DNA from: Neurospora tetrasperma FGSC 2508
Lineage: Eukaryota; Ascomycota; Sordariomycetes; Sordariales; Sordariaceae
NCBI RefSeq assembly: GCF_000213175.1
Contig: NW_009799103.1
Span: 1,799,411 to 1,863,410 of the forward strand
Reading direction: 5' to 3'
DNA length: 64,000 nucleotides
Below, piece by piece: positions 33,054 through 44,300 of this stretch. Under the pieces are notes generated by a model that saw nothing but the letters and a program-made list of their open reading frames with translations, made no database searches and was not told where the DNA came from. The first letter of the stretch is position 1. The number at the start of each line of letters is the position of its first letter. The translations under genes and the position numbers were made by a program.

Positions 33054-33356
33054 TGGTGCGAACCTCCCAATGGTCAGACGGTCAAGAAGATGTCCGACTA
33101 TGCCTCGGGAGGCAAAGAGGGAAGAAGACATGCGCGGCTCAAGATGACCAAGAAGAACCGCAGCAATAGACCTGCCGTGCGCGTCGCCCTCTCCACTTAT
33201 TATTTGTCCCTGATTTGCATTGCTTTGGGCATTGGCGTTGGGAGGTTGTTGTTAACACGCATTTGCGATCAATATTATACCGGATACGTCCTGGCTTTAC
33301 TCTCTTTCATTCTGTTACTCGCGGGACCGGTTTTGGGACCGAATGTCTTATCATAG
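33054..33356 (+). other. In-frame open extension after the TGA of the coiled-coil gene
   Basis: After TGA (33051-33053) the same frame remains open for 100 codons to a TAG at 33354-33356. It begins with a basic stretch (WCEPPNGQTVKKMSDYASGG, then KKNRSNRP) and continues with two hydrophobic segments, YYLSLICIALGIGVG and YVLALLSFILLLAGP. I could find no GT..AG intron of plausible size that removes the TGA and keeps frame. It may be a read-through extension, a separate small two-helix membrane protein starting at the ATG at 33090, a nonsense variant, or simple chance. Confidence 0.35.
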
Positions 33357-34190
33357 CATCGAATTTTGGGCATTTCAGGGCACAAATGCCACTCTTTTCT
33401 TCCTGGCTTTACACAGCTTTTTTTTTTTTCCTTTTTTCCATCACTCTATCAACATTTACATCGGCGAGTTTCGTTATACTACTAAGCTAGCTCACGATAT
33501 ACCCAGAACATTTCTCTCTTCTCTCTCTCATTCCCTCTATCTCTTTCATCAAGAGTCCAGTAACAAACACCGGCAACAAACCAGCCACCCTGCTCACTCT
33601 GGCTGTTTCAAGTCGCTTCTGCTTTCCCGCTTCTCCATTACTTGCATAGGCATTCCCAAGGTAACATCCGGGTGAAGAATAGGATCTGGAGTCAGGGATT
33701 CGGTGGTTTATTACTTGGTCAATTGGGAGGGATAAAAAAACTCTAGAAAACTTCCCTTGGGAACGTTTACATGCCATTGTGTGTTTAAAAAAAAGGAGCG
33801 ACTATATGAGCAAAAGGGAGCATTGGAGGGAGAAGAAATCCATAAATATCTGCGGAGGCAGAAAACAAAGCAGACACGCAATATTACAGCAGAGTACGTA
33901 CGTACAAAGAGGAAGTAACTGATTGATACCCCTCATATCCTTGTATCCAAAGGCCATTCTTGGATGCAATCCCGATGCAATTGACTGGCGAAGTTGAAGT
34001 AGATGTCGTCTTTTACGTGTACTAACCCTAACCCATCTGACCACCAGTGGCTTTGCAATACAAGACGCTTAAAGGTTGTGGTGGTTATATGATAACAGAT
34101 CTTGTGCAAGTTTCCATCGTTGTCATGTGACAATACCAGTCTCTTCTATATCTTTGGAGCTACACCCAGTTATATCAATACTATAACGCC
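33357..34190. other. Intergenic stretch, 3' flanks of coiled-coil and Nbs1 genes
   Basis: T-rich, pyrimidine-rich DNA (T9-rich tract near 33418-33440, TC runs near 33510-33550) between convergent genes. No supported gene. Confidence 0.5.
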
Positions 34191-37100
34191 TTACCTCCTC
34201 CTGCCAAACCTAAACTTCAACCCATCATCACTCTCATCACTACCCTCTGCACTATCCTCAACCCCAAACCGCCTCCTGCTTCCCGTTCCTGTTGTCCTCG
34301 CCCTCTTCGCCGCCGGCTGTCCGCTACTCCTTTCACCCCCACTCGCTGGAGCACCATGCTTGCTACCCGCACCCGATCCGGATGATGCAGCTTCTGCTTG
34401 TGTCGTGGTGCCCACTGTTGTCGTGGCGGTAGTCTGCCGCGTTCTCCTCGCAGCTGATGCCTTCTCAGCTGATTTGGCTGCTCGCGACCTTGGAGGTTCC
34501 GATGCCGCTGTCGCTGAGTAGGGCGGCGGTGGTGATCCGGTTTCTGGGATTACGGTGCTTCCTTCTCCGCCACCGTTGTCATCCGAGCCTTCCTCGTCAC
34601 TACTATCCACCGCCATGAGCATCCTTCTCGTGGGAAGACCACGGGACCTGTTATCGGCCGGATTTTGTGAAGTGCCGGTTGCTGCCAATGTCCCAGCCCG
34701 GGCTTGACTCTGCGATTGTCCCCCCTGTCCCTGAGTGTTGCGTCGACTATTACTACCGGCATCTTCAAGCCAGCAATCGTCCCCAATGCCGTATTCTTTG
34801 GGCTTGACTTCCTCTAGCGTGATGACGAGACGTCGTTGCTGCTGTTGCTCGTCAACAGCGTCACCGGCACCAGAATTGTCAACTCCCGGCTTCTGCTTAC
34901 GGAACTTTTTAAAGTTCTTCCGGCCGTTCCAGCGCGGATCCCACCTGCCATCGGCAATGTCTTGCTCGCGCGTGCGCCCTCCTCTTCTGCCGCCGCTGGC
35001 GTCGGCGAAGCCTTCTTCTCCCTCCTCTGCATTGTCGAGATCGCGGTTCGGCATCCGCACCTCGAACTCCTCGATGATGTGAAGGCGGCGGATGGCGGCA
35101 TAGTCAATCTCGTCGTCGGCGGTCGAGTCCAGCAGCGCTTGACGCTCGGCGGCCGCGAGAGCCTCGGCCTCTTCGCGCTTTTGGCGGGCGAGTTCGATGA
35201 TGTTGTCACCGTCTCCTTTCTTGGCTTTTTTACCTTTGCCTTTGGCTCCCTTCTTCTCCTTACCCTGTGAGTCGGATATGCTGTTGGCGTCGTCTTTGTC
35301 ATCCTCTACAGCTGGTGGCCCCTCTGGTTCGGGAGTCGGCTGGGGGATGGCGGGTTGTCCGGCCTCAATGCGCCTCTTTTTGGCGGCGGCGGCGGTGGGG
35401 GCAATGGCATCTAGTAATTCTGATACATCATGCTCGAGCAGTGGTGACAGCGCTCGTTTACGCGTTGGCTTTTGGCTACGGGTAGCGCGTGTGGTGGCGG
35501 CGGCGGGACGTGATTCTTGCCCTGAGAAATCATCATCGAATTGTTCTGGTTGCTGTGAGACGAAGAGACTTTGGCTGTCTTGCGATGCTGGCATCTCCGC
35601 GGCTAATTGTGTTGCCTTTGTAGCTGGAGCAGCAGGAACGTCTGCCATGGAATCGTCTTCGTCGTTATCGGAATCGAAATCGAAACCCTTGAAGCGAGAC
35701 CTACCACCTGCGCGAGCTCGTCGTCGAGCCGGGGTAGGTTCGTCATTTTCTCTGTCGCGTGGATCGACTTGCATGCGATCCCCCGACTGAGGTTGGGCGA
35801 TTTGGGTGGGATTTGCGGTTGATGTAGGTTGGGTGTCTTCTTCGAGGCGTCGTCGGAGTAGAGATGCATCGCATGCGAGGATGGCCTCCAGAAACTCCTT
35901 TTGGTCGGGAGGCCGATGGTCGAGATGTCTGGCAAAGCTCGTGTAGAAGTTGGTCCACCACTCAACGTCATCGCCCTTTCCAGGGGCATGTCGCACCACA
36001 ACGACTCTTTTCCCGTCACTGCCATCCTCAAATGACCCAGTCCCCTTTTCACCGGCAACCTCTTTGACGTAGCGCACAAAGTCATCTACCTCGGTGACGC
36101 CTTCCACTACTTCTTTGAAGAAAGCCTTGCCTTTGCCCCACTGAACAACAGGCGCAAGGTTCTCGTGTTGCTTCTGGTTGTAGAACACGAAGGTGTATCC
36201 AGCGAAAACATCTTGTCGCCGCTCGTCGGGTGCATAATCGGCTGGCGGTCGTTCGGTAGGCTCATCACCGCGAGGTGGCAGGTAATCAGCGGCGTTGGGC
36301 CAGGCCTCATCGAAGGTGCTCTCCAATGCACTGGGCGTTCCCGTTCCAGCGTCATCAGGCACTGTGGCAGCCTCGACAATGGCGGTGATAAAACCGTCAG
36401 ATACGATAGGTTTGCCATTGACCAGTGCCTGAAGTGTCTTGGATGTGTTGCGTTTCTTGCTAACCACGTGGGTGGTGAGCTGTTCGTAAGTACCTATGTA
36501 CTTGATGTCAAGCTGCTCGAGGTTGTCACGTAGCGTCTGCCATGAACCAGCCTCGATTTCCTTCTTGGTAAAAGAGAAGCTGAGAACAACGGGACGCCAT
36601 ACGATGCTGAAGCAAACCGGTGAGTTCAGGTCACGTAACACCACGGTTCGTTCGTATAGGGTTATACATACCGAAGTTGATGTGGACAGGCACCCAATAT
36701 AAGCTCATTGGTTGGTTCGGTGAGGACGACTTTCTGTCCACGTATTTGAGTCCCGTTCAAGAGGGTGCCCTTTTTCGAATTCTTATCCTCAATGGTGATT
36801 TTGGAGCGTGTGAGTATGTTGCCCTGAAGAAGCTTTATCAGCCGAGGCAATTCGGAACATTCCCTGCCCGAGAAAACCTACACCATCGCCGTCCACAACA
36901 TCAGCAACATGAATGCAAATATGGTTCCGTGAGATTGTCTTGTCGGAAATGACAAAATCGGCTAAAAGGCCAGTCAGTGGCTGTTTGATGCTCGTGCCGA
37001 GGAAGTCTTACTGTTTTCCGCAGTCCTACCAAAGAGGTACTGCCTGCCCGGTCGCAGCCATTTTCTTCCGTCTGGCTTCCTCGTTCGGGGTCAGCGATCT

Positions 37101-37232
37101 CTTCTCTTGGAGTTTCTTGATCTGATATGGACGGCATCATGGCAGCGCGTCGACGCGACCGCCGATCCATGTAGCACAGTAGCACACAGGACAAAACCCA
37201 CCTTCGAAGACGTCACTTTCGAGAAGCCACAT
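34191..37232 (-). CDS. nbs1: Nbs1/Xrs2-type subunit of the Mre11-Rad50 complex
   Basis: Five exons (37232-37202, 37071-37012, 36961-36882, 36823-36672, 36606-34191) give 912 aa; introns are 130, 50, 58 and 65 nt, all GT..AG and frame-keeping. Nbs1 joins Mre11-Rad50 at DNA breaks and recruits Tel1/ATM. The protein starts MWLLE as in animal Nbs1. The FHA domain (about 1-105) keeps the phosphopeptide-binding residues in YLFGRT and ISRNH, then TIEDKNSKKGTLLNG. A BRCT domain follows (about 112-186, DIKYIGTYEQLTTHVV). A long disordered acidic region leads to the Mre11-binding motif GRKNFKKFRKQ at about residue 670. The C-terminus is acidic then basic (SDESDDGLKFRFGRRR), the position of the Tel1/ATM-binding tail in the family. 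The 31-nt first exon and four introns packed into 630 nt make it easy to misannotate. Confidence 0.93.
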
Positions 37233-38140
37233 ATTCCCAACAATGCCGACTTGAAAAAAACCGGAGGTAATTGACAGTGCGGACTTTGAGGTGGATATGA
37301 TGGGTTGAGATGACGCGATGGCCGATCGCGCGCAAGTATTTGGGTTACGCGGTCACTCTTCGTTTAGTAAACCAACTACGTGGGGTATTAACGTTGCGCG
37401 GCGTAAGCGTCGTGTTGGATGGATGCCGTAACGGGGACTTTTCTGTCGCGGAAGGAGCGCGCTCGCACGTGAACACTTTAGACTGTAATTGAACTTGCCT
37501 GTTTGGGTCGTTCCAAAACTTGTACAGTATGTAATTCCGTCTCGAGCCTTGAGGTTGAAGTTGCCTCTTGCTGGCAGCAAATCCTTTGCGCGGGGTGTAC
37601 GAGGGTGTTGAACAATGATGACGGGCATTTATACTTATGCATCAATCATTCTTTTGTTGAATAATCCATATAGGCTTTTTGTCAGTCTTTCGCATGGGAT
37701 TCTGATTTCACCTCTTTCGCCGTTGGTAGTGTAATCGAGACGGTGCTTTCCCTGCATGCACTGAGGCCCCACTGCTTAGCACTGAATGGTGGTTGCAGGG
37801 CGTTTCTTTCTTATGTCGCCAGGGGGCAATTCTCTTGGCAATTCCCGCTCCCCCGGAGTGGAAGACTACCTAGTACCTACACTACACTAGCGGTTGGCCC
37901 CCGACTGCCCTTTTCGGGATGATAAAACAGACGGGAGTCATCGGTGAATGTTTGACACGGCTGAATTGTACGTACCTTACTTAGGTACCTGCGAGATACA
38001 GGTATATAACATCCCGAGTCCCTTCCTCACACCATTCCAAACTCTTGTGTTGTCCCCTTTTCGGCCCATTTGCCGTCCGATACTCACTCAAAAACAGACA
38101 CAAAAAGCCACTCACCACCACTTCATCACTACTATTCAAA
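37233..38140. other. Divergent promoter region, nbs1 and rps30
   Basis: About 900 nt between divergent genes. It includes CACTACACTA-type (37878-37889) and TTAGGTACCT-type (37981-37990) motifs and a TATA element before rps30. Short frames near 37310-37628 are not supported. Confidence 0.5.
38003..38009 (+). promoter_or_regulatory. Probable TATA box of rps30
   Basis: A TATATAA element about 135 nt before the rps30 ATG, with no ATG in the rps30 frame between. The distance suits a short ribosomal-protein leader. The role is inferred from position. Confidence 0.5.
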
Positions 38141-38461
38141 ATGGGCAAAGTTCACGGTTCCCTTGCTCGTGCCGGTAAGTTGCAGTTTTTGATGCCATTT
38201 CGCCACACCTTCATCACCAAAACTCACACCCATCTTCAGGCAAGGTCAAGTCTCAGACTCCCAAGGTTGAGCCCCAGGAGAAGCCCAAGACCCCCAAGGG
38301 CCGTGCTCACAAGCGCGAAATCTACACTCGCCGTTTCGTGAACGTTGTCACAGGTCCTGGCGGCAAGCGCAAGGTAGGAGGGCTCACTCATGCTTTGCTT
38401 CCAGATCGCAGTTGTGCTGACATATCATCGAATCCAGATGAACGCCAACCCCTCTGCTTGA
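38141..38461 (+). CDS. rps30: 40S ribosomal protein S30 (eS30)
   Basis: Three exons, 38141-38174, 38240-38373 and 38438-38461, give 63 aa; introns are 65 and 64 nt. The protein starts [20 protein letters not shown] and runs through [12 protein letters not shown]-like sequence and GPGGKRKMN to a short end, all matching eS30, a small basic protein of the 40S subunit near the decoding site. As in other fungi there is no ubiquitin-like (FUBI) fusion at the N-terminus, unlike the animal gene. The last exon codes only seven residues. It lies 1.1 kb upstream of rps2 in the same direction. Confidence 0.96.
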
Positions 38462-39546
38462 AGGGCTTGTCTTTTGGAATGTTCTTCATTCGCAAATAAG
38501 CAAGCAAGCATCTCATGGCGTCTCTGGGCGTTTACTGATTCTACCTACGAGGGAAATGGTCATGGCCATGGGCATATCGGGAACGCAGGAGCATGTGTTG
38601 GACTTGGGTACTCAGTTCATCCTCTACTATAGGCTAGGTTTCCGGCGCATAGGCGTTTTGATGGAATCTGATGATGCCCCCTTCTTCCAGCTAGGTACAA
38701 TAGGAAAATCGATTTGTCCTTTGGGCACTTATTCAGAAAACGGCTCTCTTCTTGATCATATCAGCGTGTGATCCCTGGACGTGCAATACCAGGTCGTTCT
38801 GTGTGAGTTGGATGCCTCTATGAGTCTGTGGAGACCGACAGACTGGAGGCACATGTCGCAACTAAGAGACGAACACCTCCACTGAACCATCTGATAATGC
38901 GACAAGGTAATGTGCATTTGCAAATGGATGTTGATGTTGATATCGGGTGTTCACTTAGAATCTGCAGCGACAGTGAGGAAGTCCGCAACAACTATCAACA
39001 GAATTGAAAGATTTGTTGACATGAGCCCAATACTGGAATCTCCACGCGTTGGTGATGACAAGAGTGAGAACCCCGATGGCCGACAGAGGGAGGAATGGAC
39101 TTCAATGTTCGCAGTGGGGCTTCAATTTGCCCATGATGAATGGAACTGCCCCGGCATCCAAGGTTCACGATTGCAAGTTCGCGGCGGGACTGACGGTGCG
39201 ACGGCCAGCCCTGTAGAGGTAGCTACAGCAAGCAGTTGGGCTGAGAAGCAGACAACCTGGTCCGTGCACACTCATTGTCTATGCCAAGCCTGACAGCTGT
39301 AACCCCAAATCTACCCCACCTTCCGACTGCCAGGCGGGACAAAACCCGCGGGTAGCCAATGAGGTGGGCGTTAGGGTTGGTGCCAAAGGCGGAGCGCACC
39401 AGCAAAATCCAGAAATCGCAGCGAAAAGCTGCGACCCCCACCAGGCGCCCGAGAAAAACGTCGAGTATCTGCACTCCTCAACCAGTCCACGACGACGACC
39501 AGCAACAGACCCTCCGTCTCCGATACCCTACCGGCAAACCGACATA
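38462..39546. other. Intergenic stretch between rps30 and rps2
   Basis: Non-coding; includes the rps30 3' flank and the rps2 promoter. A 127-codon frame at 38910-39293 has no recognisable domain and is not called. Confidence 0.5.
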
Positions 39547-40553
39547 ATGGCTGATCGTGGAACTTCTGGCCCCCGTGGCGGCGGCTTCGCTTCCCGTGGC
39601 GATCGTGGTGGTGACCGCGGCCGTGGCCGTGGTGGACGTGGCCGTGGCCGTCGCGGCGGCAAGTCCGAGGAGAAGGAGTGGCAGCCCGTCACCAAGCTCG
39701 GCCGTCTCGTGAAGGCCGGCAAGATCAAGAGCATGGAGGAGATCTACCTCCACTCTCTCCCCATCAAGGAGTACCAGATCGTCGACTTCTTCCTCCCCAA
39801 GCTCAAGGATGAGGTCATGAAGGTGCGCAGCAACGAATTCTTTGATGCCCGGAGGATGAGGTTGAGGAGGAGGAGCGAGAATCGCAGGATTCGCGACGAC
39901 ATTGGGGGGAACTGTGTTTGAAACCCCACGAAACTGGCATGCTGATATTGTTGTTTTCCCCCTCTGCAGATCAAGCCCGTCCAGAAGCAGACCCGTGCCG
40001 GTCAGCGTACCCGCTTCAAGGCCATCGTCATCATCGGTGACTCCGAGGGCCACGTCGGTCTCGGTATCAAGACCTCCAAGGAAGTCGCTACTGCTATCCG
40101 CGCTGCCATCATCATCGCCAAGCTCAGCGTCATCCCTGTCCGTCGCGGTTACTGGGGCGCCAACCTTGGTCTCCCCCACTCCCTCCCCGTCAAGGAGTCT
40201 GGCAAGTGCGGTTCCGTCACCGTCCGCGTAAGTTATACCCGATATTTGACTTGACAAGCTGGAACTGGCGCTGACTGCGATCCTCATAGCTTATCCCCGC
40301 TCCCCGTGGTACCTCCCTCGTTGCCTCCCCCGCCGTCAAGCGTCTTCTCCAGCTCGCCGGTATCGAGGATGCTTACACCTCCTCTTCCGGCTCTACCAAG
40401 ACCCTTGAGAACACTCTCAAGGCTACTTTCGCCGCTGTTTCCAACACCTATGGCTTCCTTACCCCCAACTTGTGGAAGGAGACCAAGTTGACCCGCTCTC
40501 CTCTTGAGGAGTTCGCCGACACCCTCCGTGAGGGCAAGCGTTACGCCAACTAA
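39547..40553 (+). CDS. rps2: 40S ribosomal protein S2 (uS5)
   Basis: Three exons, 39547-39822, 39970-40227 and 40290-40553, give 265 aa; introns are 147 and 62 nt. An N-terminal Arg/Gly repeat region (residues 17-38), a likely target of arginine methylation, is followed by the uS5 double-stranded-RNA-binding fold ([20 protein letters not shown]-type block [20 protein letters not shown]-like) and the C-terminal uS5 domain. It helps form the mRNA entry channel and accuracy centre of the 40S subunit. Codon use is strongly C-biased, as for a highly expressed gene. Both junctions keep the frame; the first intron is twice the usual length here. Confidence 0.97.
39829..39952 (+). ncRNA. Candidate C/D-box snoRNA in rps2 intron 1
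   Basis: Within the unusually long first intron, a TTGATGC sequence (near 39842) resembles a C box (RUGAUGA) with mismatches, and CTGA at about 39942 is a perfect D box. The flanks CAACGA and TTGTTG can form a terminal stem of about six pairs including one G-U. Intronic snoRNAs in ribosomal-protein genes are well known. The C box is imperfect and I have not identified an rRNA target, so this is tentative. Confidence 0.3.
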
Positions 40554-41396
40554 GCGACTGGTTGAAAGTGGTTTCCAGCCAGCGAGGATGGAAGGATTCT
40601 TTCGGGCGTCTGTGGTTATTTGATTGCATGGGCTCCGGGAATGGAATAGATGAAGGCTGTTGTCCCAAATACCTAGTGCGATCGGCCTGAGTCCCAAAAT
40701 TGATGAAATGACCAACAACGACAAAGCCTCCTTTCGAATCAGCGAATCATTGTGAATTTTATGGATGGTAGCGTTGTAGGACAATGCGTTCAATGCGGTC
40801 AAGGGTCGTCGCTGCTCATACTATGGACAGCTGCTTATTTGGTTTGCGAGCTTAACATGCTGTATGATTCGCGGTTGCTAACAGCTCAGCAGACACGGTT
40901 CACACAGAAATCACGTACAAGAGTCCAAGCTTGGAGCGGTAGCCGTCTACTTGCTTTCTATACTGGAAATGGCCTGCCCGAGAGGCAGCGCGGTAGGAAG
41001 GGACTCGAGACTTGACCTTGGGATACCATCTAACCACTCGTGACTGTTCCTCAAGGGGTCGGTCGGTCTTGCCCCTTTCCCATGATGGCGGTTGTGCAGG
41101 AGTCGACTGGGAAAGAGCAACCGCTTCTCCGGCCTGACAAAAGAGCAATATCTCCCCCAATCCCCGAGCGATGTTTTTTCTACTCTTCTCCATGTTCTCT
41201 TCCATCACCAATACTCTGCTAGGCTGAGCACCGTTCGTTTCCCTCCTTTTTTTTTTTTGGACCACGGGTTTTGGACTTGTGAGTTTTGGAACCGCTTTGG
41301 CCTTCTGCCCTTGGAAGTGTATCAACTACATACCTACGCAACTGGCCTCTTCTCCTTCTTCTTTCTTTCGGGCAAACACAGTCGTTTCTGGCTACC
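40554..41396. other. Intergenic stretch, rps2 3' flank and WSC-protein promoter
   Basis: Non-coding. A T10 run lies near 41250-41260 in the probable leader of the downstream gene. No supported gene. Confidence 0.5.
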
Positions 41397-44300
41397 ATGC
41401 CGTCTGCTGGTCGTTACCTGCTACCCCTACTCCTTCTTCCCATCAGCCTCGCTTCCAACCATGTCTCGGACAGCAAGGAGACAGGAACAATCCCGGCCCT
41501 TCGACGTGTCCACCGCCAGGTAGAAAATGGTGAGCCTCAGGAGTCCAAGTCAGACGAATTGGGTGCCCCTGGCCTGACAATCGGTCCTGATATCTTGTCT
41601 TTACTGCTCAATCCTCCAGCCCAAACTACTCTTTTGGTTACAACAAGTACTGGTAGTGCCGCAACCCCACTCGAATCGAACTCTGCGGTCATCGGGGGTC
41701 TCATCTCGTTGCTCAACACCATCTTGGGTTCACTGACGACCAGTCTTTCTAACATCGGTACCGCAATGGTCAGCCCGAACGCTACGCTTCCTACAGATGT
41801 CGCTTCTCTCGTATCCCTCATCCCGGCTTTGGAGAGTGTTCTTCAGCCCGGAGTACAGCAGGACACCACTACGTCGGCGGAAGGTACCTTACCACCGGTT
41901 ATACCAGTACCGGGCCCGACCTCTTCGGGCCAACCGCCGTTCCTAAGCCCAGGATTGTCACTTCCGCTTTCATTTCCCGTACCATCCAACGTGAACCCAA
42001 CACCGGGGGTAGTTTCCATCTTAAGTGCCATTCTGCCAACCGCAGCGGTTCCGACATCTGACATCCCGCTTCTCATATCTGAGATCACGCCCTTGATTCC
42101 CCTGTTGAGTACAGACCTGCCATCAGTCCTACCGCTCTTGCAGTCGTTCCAGTCGATGGTCAGCTCAGAACTTCCGGTTTCGATTTCGGAACTCCAGTCG
42201 CTCTCAGCAATTGTCGTGTCGGAGATGGCTTCCCTTCCCCTGCCGGTAACTCTCACAGCGCTGGTTTCATCTGAGCTAGCTTCTGTTCCTGTGTCTGTAC
42301 CAATAGTTTCGCTTCCAGCGCCAGACATTACCTCGATCTTGAGTGCCATCATACCAAGTGTTCCTCTACCAACAGCTAGCATCCCGATTCTTAATTCGGA
42401 GACAACACCACTGATTCCCAGGTTGAGCATGAACATACCGTCGGCTCTACCACTCCTAGAGTCCCTACAATCGATTCTTAGCTCAGAAGTGTCGGTTCCT
42501 GTGCCCGATGCTGCTTCCTTAACAGCAGTGCTTGCCTCGGAAGTGCCATCTCTCACCCAGGGGGTCGTGTCAGAAGCTATGCTCTTGACGTCAGAATTGC
42601 CGGCCATTACCCTAAATCTCTCTTCGACGACCATTGAGGTATCGATCCCGACAACCCTTTTGTCGAAGCTCTCTGGTATATCACTTCCCACTGCTGTACC
42701 CCTTTCTCAATTTGCGGGGTCACTCTCAAGCGTTGCGGGTCCCTCAAACACCGCATTAGCCAGCAACGTTGTTGGCGTTATAGCATCGGTGTTGGCCAGC
42801 ATGGTTTCAAATACCCCAATGGACAGTTTGATCAGTCAAGTCACGGTGGCCGCGGGTTCAGCCTCTTCCGAGACTGTTGGTGTAATGTGCTCACAGTTGA
42901 TGTTGGTAGGCGACTCTGTCATTCCGGTGTCCGTCCCGTGCAGCTCAATCCAAACGACGGCGCCCTTTATAAAGGGACCAAGCTCGACAACTCCTATCAC
43001 TGGTCCAGCATCGGAAATTGCTTCAACAGTACAAGCCCCAGCTTCTGTGTCTACAGTCTTTGTGAGCGCTTCAGGACAGCCAACCAGCGACTCTATGTTC
43101 CAGATAAGCAGTGATTCAGTTTCAACTTGTACTTTGAGACGCGGAGCTTCAAACAGTCTCTTACCTCAGGCAGGGGGAGCAGGGAAGATGATATCCGTTG
43201 TCTCCGTCAGCACACAAACCATCACGGTCACGTCCGTGGAGCTCAGCATCATTGCTACCTGTCTCGGTGGCACACCGTAAGTGCTGCTGCTATGTGCGAC
43301 CATTGTTTTCTCTGCTAATAGTGGTACTAGAACCTCGATGCTCACTTGCCCCTCCCTGTCTGCGTGTCCTTCATGTCCCACGGGTCTTCCTTGCCTATCC
43401 GATGATAGCGGCTCTTCTTCAGATAGTACTTCTGGGTCCGGAACCAACCCTGAAGAAGCCAACAATGCAGGTAGACTGAGCAGCAACGGGTCTGGGGGCG
43501 TCTCTGGCTCCCGAGGCCTTCTCGGATATGGAGACAATTCTGGAGTTACCTCGTTATCGCCTTACGGTCCCGGTTCAGGTCCTTGTCCTGGTCAGGGTTA
43601 CTTTTGCGACGACTGTATCAATGGATGGTTCTGTCCACCGCCTCTCACTCCTGCGCTGCCGGCCCCCTGTGGGTACGGATGGCCATGCTATCACTGCTCT
43701 AGCGGGTGGTTTTGTATCCCGTTGCCAACTGCTGCTCCCGAGAGCGTTACTGTAAGCCTGTCCACAGTGGCCACTTCTGGAAATGCCCCTGTTGGAGGTG
43801 CTGTCGTGGAAATCACCATTACTTCAACACAATCCTTGACCGTGTTTGAGACTGCCGCTGCAGCCGAAACCATACATCCTGCCACAGCAGGCTGGCAATA
43901 TGGGGGGTGCTACAAAGATGATTCGGCTCGAGCACTACAGAATGAATCGATTACGGCAACGGTGGTCGGTGGCATGACGACGGAGATTTGCATTACATTT
44001 TGCAAAACCCTTGGGTACCGCTTGGCTGGTACGGAAGCCGGCTACATGTGCTTCTGCGGAGACAAAGTAGTTGATTCCTGGCGGATTGCTGAGTCGGACT
44101 GCGGCATTCCTTGTGAGGGAGAACCTGAGTTCATATGTGGCGGAAACCTCGCTCTGAGTATTTGGAGTATTACTGGCCACGTTCCTAAGGCTCCGGGGCC
44201 TGAGATGAACTTTACATTGCCAACATTAAGTCCAGGTCAGACGGAAATGGCAGACTTCACCGGGGCAGTTCGGCAAAGTCTTGTTCCAATGACAAGCGCA

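Noticed and set aside
39478-40287. 269-codon minus-strand frame opposite rps2
   Set aside because: Antisense shadow of rps2, produced by codon bias; it crosses both rps2 introns.
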